DNA of 53,342 bases, from contig JACQXZ010000038.1 in NCBI GenBank assembly GCA_016208465.1, positions 1 to 53,342 of the forward strand, in the 5' to 3' direction. This document shows, in pieces, positions 33,511-42,461 of this stretch (positions within the stretch are counted from its first letter, which is position 1; every line of letters starts with the position of its first letter). The position numbers were made by a program, and so were the translations under genes. The notes beneath the pieces are model-generated. The model did not search any database. It was not told the origin of the DNA and saw only the letters and a list, made by a program, of their open reading frames with translations. The stretch is from Actinomycetota bacterium (lineage in GTDB: Bacteria; Actinomycetota; Aquicultoria; JACQXZ01).

Positions 33511-33634
33511 CGCATTCTCCAAAGACAAATAAGCCTCGATATATTTATATCCAGACTTCACTAGTGGTCCGATGAAATTTTAAACACAAAACCTATTGGA
33601 AAAATACAATGTTAAGCCACATTCAATACTATTA

Positions 33635-34228
33635 TCATTCTGATTTCTGACTTCTGACTTCTGACTTCTGCTCTCTGTTATGCTCATTCATTGCTTCAGC
33701 CAAACCATCTTCAATATATTTAATCACCGCATCTGCCGCGCTTGAAAGAATAAATGGAATTTCTTTCTGCTGTGTTTTGGTAAACGGCTTTAAAACAAAA
33801 ACTGCCGGATCTTGTTTTCCCGAATTCCCTATTCCAATTTTTAATCTCTTAAATTCTTTAGAGCCAAGATATTCAATAATAGAATTCAAACCATTATGAC
33901 CTCCGCTGCCTCCGGATTTTTTAAATCTTAGAACACCAAACGGCAAATCTAAATCATCGTGTACCACCAGAAGATCATCAATAGCAACTTTATAATATCT
34001 CATAATAGCCGCAACACTCTGACCGCTTAAATTCATAAATGTTTGAGGTTGAGCAAAAATAACATCCCTGCCAAAAACTTTACCTTTTCCAAAAATACTT
34101 TTATGCGCAACTCTAGACAATGGAAGATTACAAATTTCTGAAAGCTTTTCGATCACCATAAAACCCAGATTGTGCCTTGTACCAATATATTTTTTTCCCG
34201 GATTACCAAGTCCAACGATTAAAAGCAT
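33635..34228 (-). CDS. pth: peptidyl-tRNA hydrolase
   Basis: 197 residues; releases peptides from peptidyl-tRNA dropped by stalled ribosomes. Opens LLIVGLGNPGKKYIGTRHNLGFMVIEKL, with the catalytic His in TRHNLGF, then FGKGKVFGRDVIFAQPQTFMNLSGQSV, VVHDDLDLPFG and GGSGGHNGLNSIIEYLGSKEFKRLKIGIG. The core ends near residue 183. The last dozen residues (EQKSEVRSQKSE) are translated from a TCAGAAG tandem repeat and are not part of the fold. Between mfd and an ABC exporter pair; the glmU-rplY-pth-mfd order is conserved in Gram-positives. Confidence 0.92.
   Translation of the reverse strand: MLLIVGLGNPGKKYIGTRHNLGFMVIEKLSEICNLPLSRVAHKSIFGKGKVFGRDVIFAQPQTFMNLSGQSVAAIMRYYKVAIDDLLVVHDDLDLPFGVLRFKKSGGSGGHNGLNSIIEYLGSKEFKRLKIGIGNSGKQDPAVFVLKPFTKTQQKEIPFILSSAADAVIKYIEDGLAEAMNEHNREQKSEVRSQKSE
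33638..33677. repeat. TCAGAAGTCAGAA tandem at the pth 3' end
   Basis: The strand shown reads TTCTGATTTCTGACTTCTGACTTCTGACTTCTG, a seven-base (CTGACTT) tandem. It encodes the odd SEVRSQKSE tail of Pth and includes its stop. Same word family as at 30015. Confidence 0.7.
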
Positions 34229-34295
34229 GTAAGTCCTTCTTTCATATCCTAAGTTGAAATAATTCAGAGATTAGAAATATAAAATATCGCCTGCT

Positions 34296-34428
34296 TTAAA
34301 AATCAAAAATTAAAGATAAAAAATTAAAAATACATATCAAAATGAAAAAATTTTTATGCAGAATTTATTTTTAAATTTTAAATTGTCATTTTGATTTTTA
34401 ACTTTTTATTTTTAATTTAGTTTTGGCC
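34296..34428. repeat. AAAATCAAA / TTTGATTTT AT-rich dyad family
   Basis: Left arm AAAATCAAAAATTAAAGATA…TATCAAAATG, right arm CATTTTGATTTTTAACTTTTTATTTTTAATTT, an imperfect inverted repeat of about 130 bases in the 248-base gap after the exporter genes. Nearly the same text occurs at 37078-37388. Confidence 0.65.
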
Positions 34429-34476
34429 AATCAAATCTCTTACAAAAGAATCTGAAAGTCTGTACCGTCTAAAGCC

Positions 34477-35247
34477 TTAATTATAGACTCTCCGCTCAAA
34501 ACCTTTAATTGCCATAATAGTAAAAACGATCGAGCTTACAATTAAACCAATTAAAGAATACTCGAGTCTTATATGGGAAATCTGAGGAGTGAGAATAGCC
34601 CGAAATCCCTCGTTGACATACAAAAGAGGATTAACAAGAGTTACCCACTTTAGCCATGGAATTGCTTTTAAACTATCCCATGAATAATAAGCCGCGCCGA
34701 GAAAAATCATTGGAATAACTATAAAAGAAAACATTAAAGAAAATTTTATCGGTTCAAAAGTTGTTCCTAAAACCATCCCAAAAAGCGCAGATATTATCCC
34801 TGTCAGAAACAGAATCAACAGCAGAAAAAAATAACTTTGAACCTGAATATTTAAATTCTGGCGGGTAAAAAGATAGATTATCGGAAAAACAATCCCTCCA
34901 GCCAGCCAAGCCTGAATCATCCCCATAACAATTTTCTCGAGAAGAACTGCCCTTACGCTGATAGGAGCGAATAACCGATCTTCGATCTCCCGCGTAGCGC
35001 CAAAATCCCACGCTAAGGGAATCGCGGTGCTAAAAACACCAGCGGTGAGCATTGACATTCCCAGAATTCCCGGAGCAATTAAGTTTATATAGCCTTGCGG
35101 AATTTCTCCAATCTTCGGCAAAACCAAACCAAAAACAAGAACAAATAGTGTTGGCTGGACTGCAACACGAATAACAAACTCATCAAATTCTTTAAGCAAT
35201 ACTTTAAAATCTCTCTGCATTATGGCAAAAAAAGTTTGAGTATTCAT
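34477..35247 (-). CDS. ABC-2 type exporter permease (DrrB-like)
   Basis: 256-residue membrane protein with about six transmembrane helices (VQPTLFVLVFGLVLPKIG, APGILGMSMLTAGVFSTAIPL, MIQAWLAGGIVFPIIYLF, YFFLLLILFLTGIISALFGMVLG, FSFIVIPMIFLGAAYYSW and a C-terminal one). FGATREIEDRLFAPISVRAVLLEKI is the family's cytoplasmic coupling segment, and WVTLVNPLLYVNEGFRAIL is a DrrB/NodJ-type motif. Its start codon overlaps the ATPase stop by one base (TAATG), so the two are coupled. Cargo unknown; drug, lipid or polysaccharide are typical. Confidence 0.85.
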   Translation of the reverse strand: MNTQTFFAIMQRDFKVLLKEFDEFVIRVAVQPTLFVLVFGLVLPKIGEIPQGYINLIAPGILGMSMLTAGVFSTAIPLAWDFGATREIEDRLFAPISVRAVLLEKIVMGMIQAWLAGGIVFPIIYLFTRQNLNIQVQSYFFLLLILFLTGIISALFGMVLGTTFEPIKFSLMFSFIVIPMIFLGAAYYSWDSLKAIPWLKWVTLVNPLLYVNEGFRAILTPQISHIRLEYSLIGLIVSSIVFTIMAIKGFERRVYN

Positions 35248-36206
35248 TAATCTCCACTATGTAAACCTTTTCCGGTAAGATAAATAAACAAATCTTCAAG
35301 CGTGGGCGAATAATGCTGAATGGCCAGAACAGGAAGTTTAAATTTAAACACCAGACCAAAAACCTCCTGAACAATATTGTCCTTACCATCAGTAAATAAT
35401 TTAATTACATCTATCCCTGTCTCAATTTTTTTTATCCCCTTAATACCTTCAAGAGAAGAAAGAAATTCATCATTTATATTCTCCAGCCGCAACTCGATTA
35501 TATTTCCATCAGGAAGCATACTTTTCAACTGGTCGGGTGAATCCAAAACCAATATTTTACCTTTATCCATAATAGCGACATGATCACATAACCTATCAGC
35601 TTCCTCCATATAATGAGTCGTTAAAAATACAGTCACACCTTTATTGTTTAATTCTTTAATCTTCCGCCAGATTAAAAGTCGAGCCTCGGGATCAAGCCCA
35701 ATCGTTGCTTCATCAAGAAAAATAATTTCGGGATCGTGCATTAAAGCTCTTGCGATCATCAACCGCCGTTTCATTCCATCAGAAAAATTTAATACCTGAT
35801 CGTTTCTTCTTCCGTATAAATCCATTTCCTCAAGCAAGTAATCAGCTCTTTGTTCGCGTTCTTCTTTCGACACGCCAAAATATTTGGCATGAAAAATCAG
35901 GTTATCTCTTACAGAAAGACCACGGTCCAAGTTGTAATTCTGAGGAACGATAGCAATTCTTTTTTTTATTTCCAAAGGATTTTTTGCAACTTCGATACCA
36001 CCTAGAAAGGCTTTTCCGCCAGAAGGAATTGTTTTAGTCGTTAACACGCCAATGGTTGTTGTTTTGCCGGCTCCATTAGGACCTAAAAGACCAAAGATTT
36101 CTCCTCTCTTTACCTTAAACGAAACATCATCCAGCGCGACAACGGAATCATTTCTGTGGTTATATATTTTTCTTAAATTAACAACTTCTAAAATATTTTC
36201 ATTCAT
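35247..36206 (-). CDS. ABC transporter ATPase (DrrA-like)
   Basis: 319 residues. Walker A GPNGAGKTTTIGVL (about 42), Q-loop VPQNYNLDRGLSV, signature LNFSDGMKRRLMIARALMHDP (LSGGM variant FSDGM), Walker B EIIFLDEATIGLDPEAR, switch His LTTHYMEEADRLCD. Walker B ends in DEA rather than the usual DEP, and the signature has Asp in place of the second Gly. Both are seen in the exporter class but weaken the consensus. The C-terminal 80-residue domain is as in DrrA. Coupled to the permease by a one-base overlap. The ATPase-permease pair is inserted between rplY and pth, which are normally adjacent. Confidence 0.87.
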   Translation of the reverse strand: MNENILEVVNLRKIYNHRNDSVVALDDVSFKVKRGEIFGLLGPNGAGKTTTIGVLTTKTIPSGGKAFLGGIEVAKNPLEIKKRIAIVPQNYNLDRGLSVRDNLIFHAKYFGVSKEEREQRADYLLEEMDLYGRRNDQVLNFSDGMKRRLMIARALMHDPEIIFLDEATIGLDPEARLLIWRKIKELNNKGVTVFLTTHYMEEADRLCDHVAIMDKGKILVLDSPDQLKSMLPDGNIIELRLENINDEFLSSLEGIKGIKKIETGIDVIKLFTDGKDNIVQEVFGLVFKFKLPVLAIQHYSPTLEDLFIYLTGKGLHSGD

Positions 36207-36229
36207 TCAATCAAATCTCTTTAATTTAA

Positions 36230-36288
36230 GTAGGACAGGCGTCCCACCTATCTTCTATTCTTGGACAGCCGAGACGGCTATCCTACCG
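36230..36288. repeat. TAGGACAGGCGTCCCACCTA / CAGCCGAGACGGCT dyads
   Basis: TAGGACAGGCGTCCCACCTA followed by GGACAGCCGAGACGGCTATCC; the second unit matches the copy at 33488. Lies between the exporter ATPase gene and the rplY terminator. Confidence 0.6.
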
Positions 36289-36296
36289 GGACTATG

Positions 36297-36324
36297 AAAA
36301 AAGGGGATTGTGCAAATCCCCTTT
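36297..36324 (-). terminator. terminator after rplY
   Basis: On the minus strand AAAGGGGATTT-GCACA-ATCCCCTTTTTT: stem of nine or more base pairs with a six-T tail, 37 bases after the rplY stop. Confidence 0.82.
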
Positions 36325-36360
36325 AGATCGATTAAGATGGTTAATATAGAAAGATTTGAA

Positions 36361-37023
36361 TTATGAGCTTTCAGAGGCTTTCTCTGCTTCTTTCTCCTTC
36401 TCGCCAATTACTTCTGGTTCCACTTCTTCCGCCGGCGCTTCTGCTTCCTTGAATTCTACCAGATGAATTACTGAAACCACTATTTCTTCTTCGTGCGTTA
36501 AAAACTTAATGCCCTCTACTTTAGATATATCCGCAACACGAATTACATCTCCCATTTTCAAATTACTTATATCAACATCAATATGCTTCGGCATATCCCT
36601 AACCAAACATTCAACTTCAATTTCTCTTATTCCGTGCTGAATCAGTCCGCCCTCTTTTACGCCCGGCGCTTCGCCAACTGTAACCAATGGAACAGCAGTC
36701 TCAATCTTCTTATCCAGATCAGTTTTAAATAAATCAACGTGAGTATAAGATCCTCTAACAGGACTTCTCTGAATTTCTTTTATCACTGCTTTCTCGTTTA
36801 CCTTTTTCTTGCTTCCCATGTCAATTTCAAGATCGAGAACAGTATGAATTCCTGTTTCCGTACCCATAACAGCCTTTAAATCCTTGGTGTTTAAAGCAAT
36901 AGGTATATTTTCAACACCTTCACCATAAAAAATAGCAGGAACTTTGTTAATCGCTCGCAGTTTCTTTACAGCGCTTTTCCCTATTCCTTCACGATATTCT
37001 GCTTTTAAATGCACTATTTCCAT
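36361..37023 (-). CDS. rplY: 50S ribosomal protein L25, general stress (CTC) form
   Basis: 220 residues, long two-domain L25/TL5/CTC type binding 5S rRNA. N-terminal L25 domain IVHLKAEYREGIGKSAVKKLRAINKVPAIFYGEG and IKEIQRSPVRGSYTHVDLFKTD; C-terminal beta domain AVPLVTVGEAPGVKEGGLIQHGIREIEVECLVRDMPKHIDVDISNL. Acidic Glu/Ala-rich tail (AEAPAEEVEPEVIGEKEKEAEKASES). Located between prs and the pth region as in Bacillota and Actinomycetota. Followed by its own terminator. Confidence 0.93.
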   Translation of the reverse strand: MEIVHLKAEYREGIGKSAVKKLRAINKVPAIFYGEGVENIPIALNTKDLKAVMGTETGIHTVLDLEIDMGSKKKVNEKAVIKEIQRSPVRGSYTHVDLFKTDLDKKIETAVPLVTVGEAPGVKEGGLIQHGIREIEVECLVRDMPKHIDVDISNLKMGDVIRVADISKVEGIKFLTHEEEIVVSVIHLVEFKEAEAPAEEVEPEVIGEKEKEAEKASESS

Positions 37024-37077
37024 TTAATTAAATCCTCCTGTAAATTGTGTGGTTTTTCGTATTTATAAATTGAAATA

Positions 37078-37388
37078 ATCAGAAACTAGAAATATAAATA
37101 TATTTTTTGTTACAAGAATCAAAAATCAAAGATAAAAAATCAAAAATACATATTAAAATGAAAAAATTATTTTCTGCCTTTCAAGGTAAATATACCAAAA
37201 GCTAATGTGTTAGCTAATACAATTAATAAACCCAGATACTAATGCCCAAGTACCAACGAATATCAAAGTTCAAAATCTAAATGTCAAAAGTTTTAGCTAT
37301 TTGAGTTTTATTTAAACTTTATTTCTTGGCTCATTTTTAAATTTTGATTTGTCATTTTGCATTTTGATTTTTTATTTTTGATTTAGTT
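37078..37388. repeat. long AT-rich repeat block between prs and rplY
   Basis: About 310 bases of imperfect inverted words: AAAAATCAAAGATAAAAAATC and TACATATTAAAATG on the left; CAAAATCTAAATGTCAAAAG in the middle; TTGATTTGTCATTTTGCATT and TTTTTTATTTTTGATTTAG on the right. The flanking words repeat those at 34296. A CCATCACCTATCACGTCTCAC word (about 37436-37455) contains the prs stop. No gene is visible in this 428-base gap. Confidence 0.55.
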
Positions 37389-37451
37389 CTAAACAAATCT
37401 ACCTTTTTGCTAAAGAGTTAATTATGTTAATTACCCATCACCTATCACGTC

Positions 37452-39866
37452 TCACGGCTGATTATCTCCGCCAAATTTCTCACTCACTGATTCATCTTCG
37501 TAAACACTTCTTATTGCATCCGTCAACAATGGAGCGATCGATAAAACAGTGAATTTATCAATAAGTTTCTCTTTGGGAATTGGTATTGTATTAGTTAAAA
37601 CAATTTCCCTTAAGGGAGACGCTTTAAATCTTTCAACTGCTGACCCTGAAAGAATAGGATGAGTCGCGCAGGCATAAATATCTTTTGCTCCTTTTGAAAG
37701 CAATACCTCGGCTCCCTCAAGAATAGTTCCTCCGGTGTCAATCATATCATCAATTATTATAGCATTTTTACCCTCAACTTCACCAATAATATCTCTTGTG
37801 GTCTCAGAAATATTGTGCGCCGGCCTTAATTTATGTAATATTGCAAGAGAACCGCCTACCATATCCGCAAATTTTTTGGCTGTTTTAACTCGCCCGACAT
37901 CGGGAGAAACAACCACTATATCTTTAAGATCTTTTTTAGCAAAATAAGACGCTAGTGTTGGAATCGCGGTTATATGATCCACCGGAATATCAAAAAATCC
38001 CTGAATCTGACCAGCATGCAAATCCATTGTAAGAATGCGATCAGCGCCAGCGGTTGAAAATAAATCTGCGATTAACTTAGCGGTAATCGGTTCTCTTGAA
38101 AGCGTTTTTTTGTCTTGTCTTGCGTAACCGTAATGAGGAACAACTGCCGAAATTCTCTTGGCAGAAGCCCGTTTCAAAGCATCGATCATTATTAATAATT
38201 CCATTAAATTAGAGTTAACCGGCGGACAAATCGATTGAACAACAAAAACATCCGCTCCTCGGACACTTTCTAAAAATCTTACATAAATTTCACCATTTTT
38301 GAATGTGGATATTTCTACTTTGCCAAGCTCTAAACCAAAAATTCCCGCTATCTCACTGCTCAATTGCAAATTAGATGTGCCAGAAAAAAGCATCATTCTC
38401 TTCTTTGTCACATTAATCATAGATGTTTCCCTTTCGACCTCTGATGTGTTTAAATCAATACTTATATTAGCACATTTAAAAATAAAAATATAATCCTTTC
38501 TTTTTTTTGTTAATCTCTCCCTGTAGCCAGATATATTTTTCTGTTCACACCTTTCAAGCCCAAGACTTCCTGCCGGAACATTCTTGGCTATTGCAGAACC
38601 TGCGCCGGTAATTGCCTTTTTTCCAATTTTAACTGGCGCGATGAGCATCGTATCGCTTCCAATAAAAGCGCCATCTTCTATAATTGTTTTATGCTTGTTT
38701 GCTCCATCATAATTGCACGTAATCGTTCCTGCCCCAACATTTACCTCTTTCCCGATAACGGCATCTCCAATATAACTTAAATGAGGAACTTTGCTTTTTT
38801 CTTTTATCCGGGTATTTTTAATTTCAACAAAAGTTCCTGCTTTTGCTTCCTTTTCCATAATAGTTCCCGGTCTTAAAGAACAAAATGGGCCAATAACATT
38901 ATCTCCTTTAATATTACACTCTTTTACCACCGCATATTGTATTTTTACATTATTGCCAATTTTTGTATCTATCAGATGGGCAAGCGGACCCACGGAACAG
39001 CCTTTTCCAATAGTTGTCTTGCCTTCAAGAAAACAAAACGGATAAATAACTGTATCGCGTCCTATTTTTACATTTTTATCAATAAAGGTTGACTGAGGGT
39101 CAATTATGCTTACTCCTTCTTTCATCCAATAATCATTTATCTCTTTTTTCATTAAGCCATTTGCCTCCGCAAGCTGTATTCTTGAATTAATTCCCAAAAC
39201 TTCATCTGAATTATTTGTTAAAAAAGCTGAAATAACCTGATTTTCATTCTTCAGAATTTCTACTACGTCTGTTAAATAATACTCCTTTTGTCTGTTGTTA
39301 GCCTTTATTTTCTTAAGCGAATTAAATAATTTATCTTTTTTAAAACAGTATATTCCTGTATTAACTTCGCATATTTGTTTTTCGTTTTCTGTGGCATCTT
39401 TCTCTTCGATTATTTTTTCCACTAAACCATTTTTGTTTCGAACAATTCTTCCATAACCATAAGGATTATCAAAATAAGTAGTAAGGAGAGTAATGGATGA
39501 TTTATTTTTATTGTGAAGATTAATAAGATTTTTCAAGGTTATAAATGTAATAAGAGGTGTATCGCCGTTTAAAATAAGTAAATCACCTTTTAAATCAGTT
39601 AGCACATTTTCAGTAACTTTAACCGCATGACCCGTGCCAAGTTGTCTCTCCTGAACAACAAAATCAACCTTAGAACCAACTACATCTTTAACCTGATCTG
39701 CTTTATGACCTACTACCATTATAATTTTTTCAGGATTAATCTTTCTAGCGGTATCTACAACATATTTTATCATTGGCTGACCGCAGAGAGGATGTAAAAC
39801 CTTCGACAGGCTGGATTTCATTCTTGTTCCTTCACCTGCGGCTAAGATAACAATCCCAACGCCCAT
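37452..39866 (-). CDS. GlmU-Prs fused reading frame (UDP-GlcNAc pyrophosphorylase / ribose-phosphate pyrophosphokinase)
   Basis: One uninterrupted frame of 804 residues holds two complete enzymes. Residues about 1-455 are GlmU: VILAAGEGTRMKSSLSKVLHPLCG, then a left-handed beta helix with RPGTIMEKEAKAGTFVEIK, SYIGDAVIGKEVNVGAGTI and GAGSAIAKNVPAGSLG (GlcN-1-P acetylation and uridylylation, for peptidoglycan). The last 322 are Prs: MMLFSGTSNLQLSSEIA, VVPHYGYARQDKK, MDLHAGQIQGFF and IIIDDMIDTGGT (PRPP synthesis). About 30 linker residues (KDYIFIFKCANISIDLN…) look like translated intergenic DNA. An AAAGGGA site precedes an internal ATG at 38420, so Prs may also be made alone. In relatives the two are adjacent genes. 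Confidence 0.85.
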   Translation of the reverse strand: MGVGIVILAAGEGTRMKSSLSKVLHPLCGQPMIKYVVDTARKINPEKIIMVVGHKADQVKDVVGSKVDFVVQERQLGTGHAVKVTENVLTDLKGDLLILNGDTPLITFITLKNLINLHNKNKSSITLLTTYFDNPYGYGRIVRNKNGLVEKIIEEKDATENEKQICEVNTGIYCFKKDKLFNSLKKIKANNRQKEYYLTDVVEILKNENQVISAFLTNNSDEVLGINSRIQLAEANGLMKKEINDYWMKEGVSIIDPQSTFIDKNVKIGRDTVIYPFCFLEGKTTIGKGCSVGPLAHLIDTKIGNNVKIQYAVVKECNIKGDNVIGPFCSLRPGTIMEKEAKAGTFVEIKNTRIKEKSKVPHLSYIGDAVIGKEVNVGAGTITCNYDGANKHKTIIEDGAFIGSDTMLIAPVKIGKKAITGAGSAIAKNVPAGSLGLERCEQKNISGYRERLTKKRKDYIFIFKCANISIDLNTSEVERETSMINVTKKRMMLFSGTSNLQLSSEIAGIFGLELGKVEISTFKNGEIYVRFLESVRGADVFVVQSICPPVNSNLMELLIMIDALKRASAKRISAVVPHYGYARQDKKTLSREPITAKLIADLFSTAGADRILTMDLHAGQIQGFFDIPVDHITAIPTLASYFAKKDLKDIVVVSPDVGRVKTAKKFADMVGGSLAILHKLRPAHNISETTRDIIGEVEGKNAIIIDDMIDTGGTILEGAEVLLSKGAKDIYACATHPILSGSAVERFKASPLREIVLTNTIPIPKEKLIDKFTVLSIAPLLTDAIRSVYEDESVSEKFGGDNQP
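38406..38430 (-). promoter_or_regulatory. internal ribosome-binding site and ATG for prs
   Basis: On the minus strand GAAAGGGAAACATCT precedes ATG at 38420, which begins MINVTKKRMMLFSGTSN, the natural start of Prs (322 residues; B. subtilis Prs is 317). This supports independent translation of prs inside the fused frame. Confidence 0.6.
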
Positions 39867-39915
39867 CCTTTTCCTCACAATCAAGTTTTGTTAACGGATA
39901 CGCCTCCGCTCCAAG

Positions 39916-39990
39916 TGGCTGGGGCGGTAGGATTCGAACCTACGCATACTGGATCCAAATTCCAGTGCCTTACCGCTTGGCGACGCCCCA
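39916..39990 (-). tRNA. tRNA-Gln (anticodon TTG)
   Basis: On the minus strand: acceptor TGGGGCG pairs with CGCCCCA, G discriminator, encoded CCA (39918-39916). The anticodon loop is ATTTGGA with anticodon TTG, and the T arm has GGTTCGAATCC. 75 nt. Its place just upstream of glmU is as in Actinomycetota such as Streptomyces. Confidence 0.95.
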
Positions 39991-40045
39991 ATGGTTAATC
40001 CAGTTATTAACCGTAGAAGTATAATAAATTATGCTATTAGGGGTG

Positions 40046-40306
40046 TCAAGCTCTCACCAGCAGCCTGCTGAACTCTTCGAGCACAGCCTCCTGAACCATT
40101 TCTCTCGTTTGCATATTAATTGGATGTGCAATGTCCCGATATTCACCATTGGGTAATTTGCGGCTTGGCATAGCAACAAACAAGCCTTTTTCTCCCTCCA
40201 CCACTCTTAAATCGTGAACAACAAAATTATCATCAATAGTTATACTGGCAATTGCTTTAACTTTGTTCATTTCTACTGGTTTTACGTTTACTTTTGTGAT
40301 TTTCAT
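40046..40306 (-). CDS. spoVG: SpoVG family RNA-binding regulator
   Basis: 86 residues, the size of Bacillus SpoVG. Opens [38 protein letters not shown], then [39 protein letters not shown], the conserved core. A small nucleic-acid-binding protein acting on sporulation, virulence or cell-wall genes in Bacillota. Here it lies beside the tRNA-Gln-glmU cluster and the RidA-fusion gene, matching the Bacillus yabJ-spoVG-glmU order. Presence does not by itself show sporulation. Confidence 0.95.
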   Translation of the reverse strand: MKITKVNVKPVEMNKVKAIASITIDDNFVVHDLRVVEGEKGLFVAMPSRKLPNGEYRDIAHPINMQTREMVQEAVLEEFSRLLVRA

Positions 40307-40354
40307 TTGACATCCTTCCTTTGTGTTAATTAGTTCATACCAATAAATTCAGGT

Positions 40355-41497
40355 TTAGTGGTTTGATAATGCAACAACTGAGATTTCAATATCGACGTCT
40401 AGTGGAAGACGCGATACCTGAACTGTCTCCCTCGCCGGGGGACTAATTTTAAACACCTCCTTAAAAACAGAATTTAACTCGCCGAAATCATCAAGATTTC
40501 GCATAAAAACACTAATTTTAACAATATTAGAAAGCGAACTATCACTTGCGATAAGTATTTTTTCTATATTGTTAAAAATCAGTTCGGCTTGGTTCTTTAT
40601 ACTGCCTTTGAATATTTCTCCGCTTTCCGGAATAATTGGAATTTGACCGGAAACAAAAACCATCCCTTTTGCCCTAATGGCTTGAGAGTATGGTCCAACA
40701 GGCAAAGGCGCTTCTTCAGTAATAATGGTTACTCTTTTCTCCGAAGATAAACCTTTTAGCACATCCATGACCAGCTTAAGATCTGAAGGCTTATCAACAT
40801 CAATACCAATCTCTGGAAATGAACTTATAACAACAGCGGCTTTCGCTCCAAGAAGTTCTGAACATTTTTGTTCTAACTCACCTAAAGTTAAAAGATGAAA
40901 GATAAATTTCAAAACAAATGTAAAGCTTAAAATCCTAAAAAGCTTAAGAGGACTTTTTCTCAAACTAAAAACTGTCTTCATAAGCTCAGCATTTTCTTCT
41001 ACTACTCTCGGAGCAACTAGTCCCAAATTTCCACCCGTGAATATTCCTTCTTTTAAACTAATATAAGTCCTTTCCGCCTTAGGTAAAACAGAATGAATCG
41101 TATTTTTTGATACAATGGGATAATAAATCTCTGCATCTTTTTTCTCGCATGAAATTAAAAAATCATCAATGGCACGGCTGGTTAAAAGAGGAATATCAGA
41201 AGTAATAACTAAAACAGGATTGCTTGAATTTAAATATTCAAAACCTTGCTGGACATTTTCAATCACAGATGAACCGCCAATCAAAACTTTGTCGACTTTT
41301 CCCGATAAAAAAAAGTCTTTTGCCTGCGCAGGAATAACTACTACAATTCTGCCGATTCTGGTGGAACCCTTAAGGGCATCTACTACATATTCCACCATGG
41401 ATTTTCCGTTTATCTTTATGAGTGCTTTGGTAAGTGCCTTTTCGGATTCAAATCCTTTTAAGGTACCCCCTGCCAGAATCAAAGCATCCGTTTGCAC
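40355..41497 (-). CDS. nucleotidyltransferase-RidA fusion protein
   Basis: 380 residues, two domains. Residues 1 to about 250: a MobA/GlmU-like nucleotidyltransferase with LILAGGTLKGF, a basic KALIKINGKSMVEYVVDAL segment, VLVITSDIPLLT (metal Asp) and FTGGNLGLVAP. It lacks a recognisable acceptor-specific motif, so the substrate is unknown. Residues about 255-380: a complete RidA/YjgF domain (EAPLPVGPYSQAIRAKGMVFVSGQIP, SLSNIVKISVFMRNLDDF, PARETVQVSRLPLDVDIEISVVAL), including the Arg used for imine deamination. In Bacillus the RidA protein YabJ is a separate gene beside spoVG; here it is the C-terminus of the preceding enzyme. The frame is continuous and no internal ribosome-binding site was recognised. 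Confidence 0.82.
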   Translation of the reverse strand: MQTDALILAGGTLKGFESEKALTKALIKINGKSMVEYVVDALKGSTRIGRIVVVIPAQAKDFFLSGKVDKVLIGGSSVIENVQQGFEYLNSSNPVLVITSDIPLLTSRAIDDFLISCEKKDAEIYYPIVSKNTIHSVLPKAERTYISLKEGIFTGGNLGLVAPRVVEENAELMKTVFSLRKSPLKLFRILSFTFVLKFIFHLLTLGELEQKCSELLGAKAAVVISSFPEIGIDVDKPSDLKLVMDVLKGLSSEKRVTIITEEAPLPVGPYSQAIRAKGMVFVSGQIPIIPESGEIFKGSIKNQAELIFNNIEKILIASDSSLSNIVKISVFMRNLDDFGELNSVFKEVFKISPPARETVQVSRLPLDVDIEISVVALSNH

Positions 41498-41594
41498 TTT
41501 ATCTCCCTAAGTAAAATCTAGCGGCGCTTAATCTCAATCATCTTTTCTTTTCGTTCCTCAAACTAGTTTTTCCTTTTTTATTTCTAATATTTAT

Positions 41595-42461
41595 TTAGAG
41601 GGTGGAGGAGGTGATAGGAGTATACCTTTCGCAGATATTTACAAACGGAAAAATGTTTTTAAATTTAATAGCAATATTTTTTGCTTTTTCTTCTGATTGA
41701 GTAATTGCAAACATAGTTGGCCCGGTCCCTGACATTAATGCGCCTTCGGCTCCGTTATTTTTAGCTGTCTTTTTGAATTCTTTGAGTTCGGGAAATTTTC
41801 TAAATACGATATTTTCCATCGAGTTAGCCATATTTTCGCAAATTCCATTGAAATCACTTCTATCAAAAGCAGTCATGATTCCACCAATACTAAGAGAAGC
41901 AAAATTTTCTTCCTCGTCAAATTTTTGATAGATTTCTTTTGTTGAAATTTCAAAGCCGGGGTTTACGATAACAATATAGCAGGAAGGAATTGGATTTATT
42001 TTTGTTAACTTTTCTCCTTTACCCTCAACAAAACAGGTCCCGCCTAAAATACAAAATGGAACATCAGAACCCAGCTCAATACCTAATTTTAACAGCTCGC
42101 TGAGCGGCAAATTCAAATCCCATAAAATATTTAACCCAATCAGCGCCCCTGCGGCATCCGCGCTTCCCCCACCAAGACCAGCCCCAATTGGAATGTTCTT
42201 TTTTAAGTTCACAGAAACACCCTTTTTTACATTGTATCTATTCCTCAACAAATTAGCCGCTTTGAAAATTAAGTTGTTTTCGACTTCCACAAAGTTTTCG
42301 GGTTCACTTTTAACTTCAATTTCTTTATCTTTTAATTCAAATAAAAGCTCATCATGCAAACTTATAGTCTGCATAACACTTTCTATGTTATGATAACCAT
42401 CCTCACGCTTCCCGGTTACATCTAAATGTAGATTTATTTTGGCATAAGCCTTTATTAGCAT
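41595..42461 (-). CDS. ispE: 4-diphosphocytidyl-2-C-methyl-D-erythritol kinase
   Basis: 288 residues, GHMP kinase of the MEP isoprenoid pathway. Opens IKAYAKINLHLDVTGKREDGYHNIESVMQTISLHD, ATP loop KNIPIGAGLGGGSADAAGALIGLN (about 88-110), and C-terminal GALMSGTGPTMFAI. Phosphorylates CDP-ME. Lies between veg/ksgA and spoVG as in Bacillus and (with ksgA) in Actinomycetota. Confidence 0.95.
   Translation of the reverse strand: MLIKAYAKINLHLDVTGKREDGYHNIESVMQTISLHDELLFELKDKEIEVKSEPENFVEVENNLIFKAANLLRNRYNVKKGVSVNLKKNIPIGAGLGGGSADAAGALIGLNILWDLNLPLSELLKLGIELGSDVPFCILGGTCFVEGKGEKLTKINPIPSCYIVIVNPGFEISTKEIYQKFDEEENFASLSIGGIMTAFDRSDFNGICENMANSMENIVFRKFPELKEFKKTAKNNGAEGALMSGTGPTMFAITQSEEKAKNIAIKFKNIFPFVNICERYTPITSSTL

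Noticed and set aside
33635-33680. SEVRSQKSE tail of Pth as a functional extension
   Set aside because: It is a plain translation of a seven-base intergenic tandem and is not part of the Pth fold.
40046-40306. SpoVG and Veg as evidence of sporulation
   Set aside because: Both occur in non-sporulating bacteria, and no sporulation-specific gene is present here.
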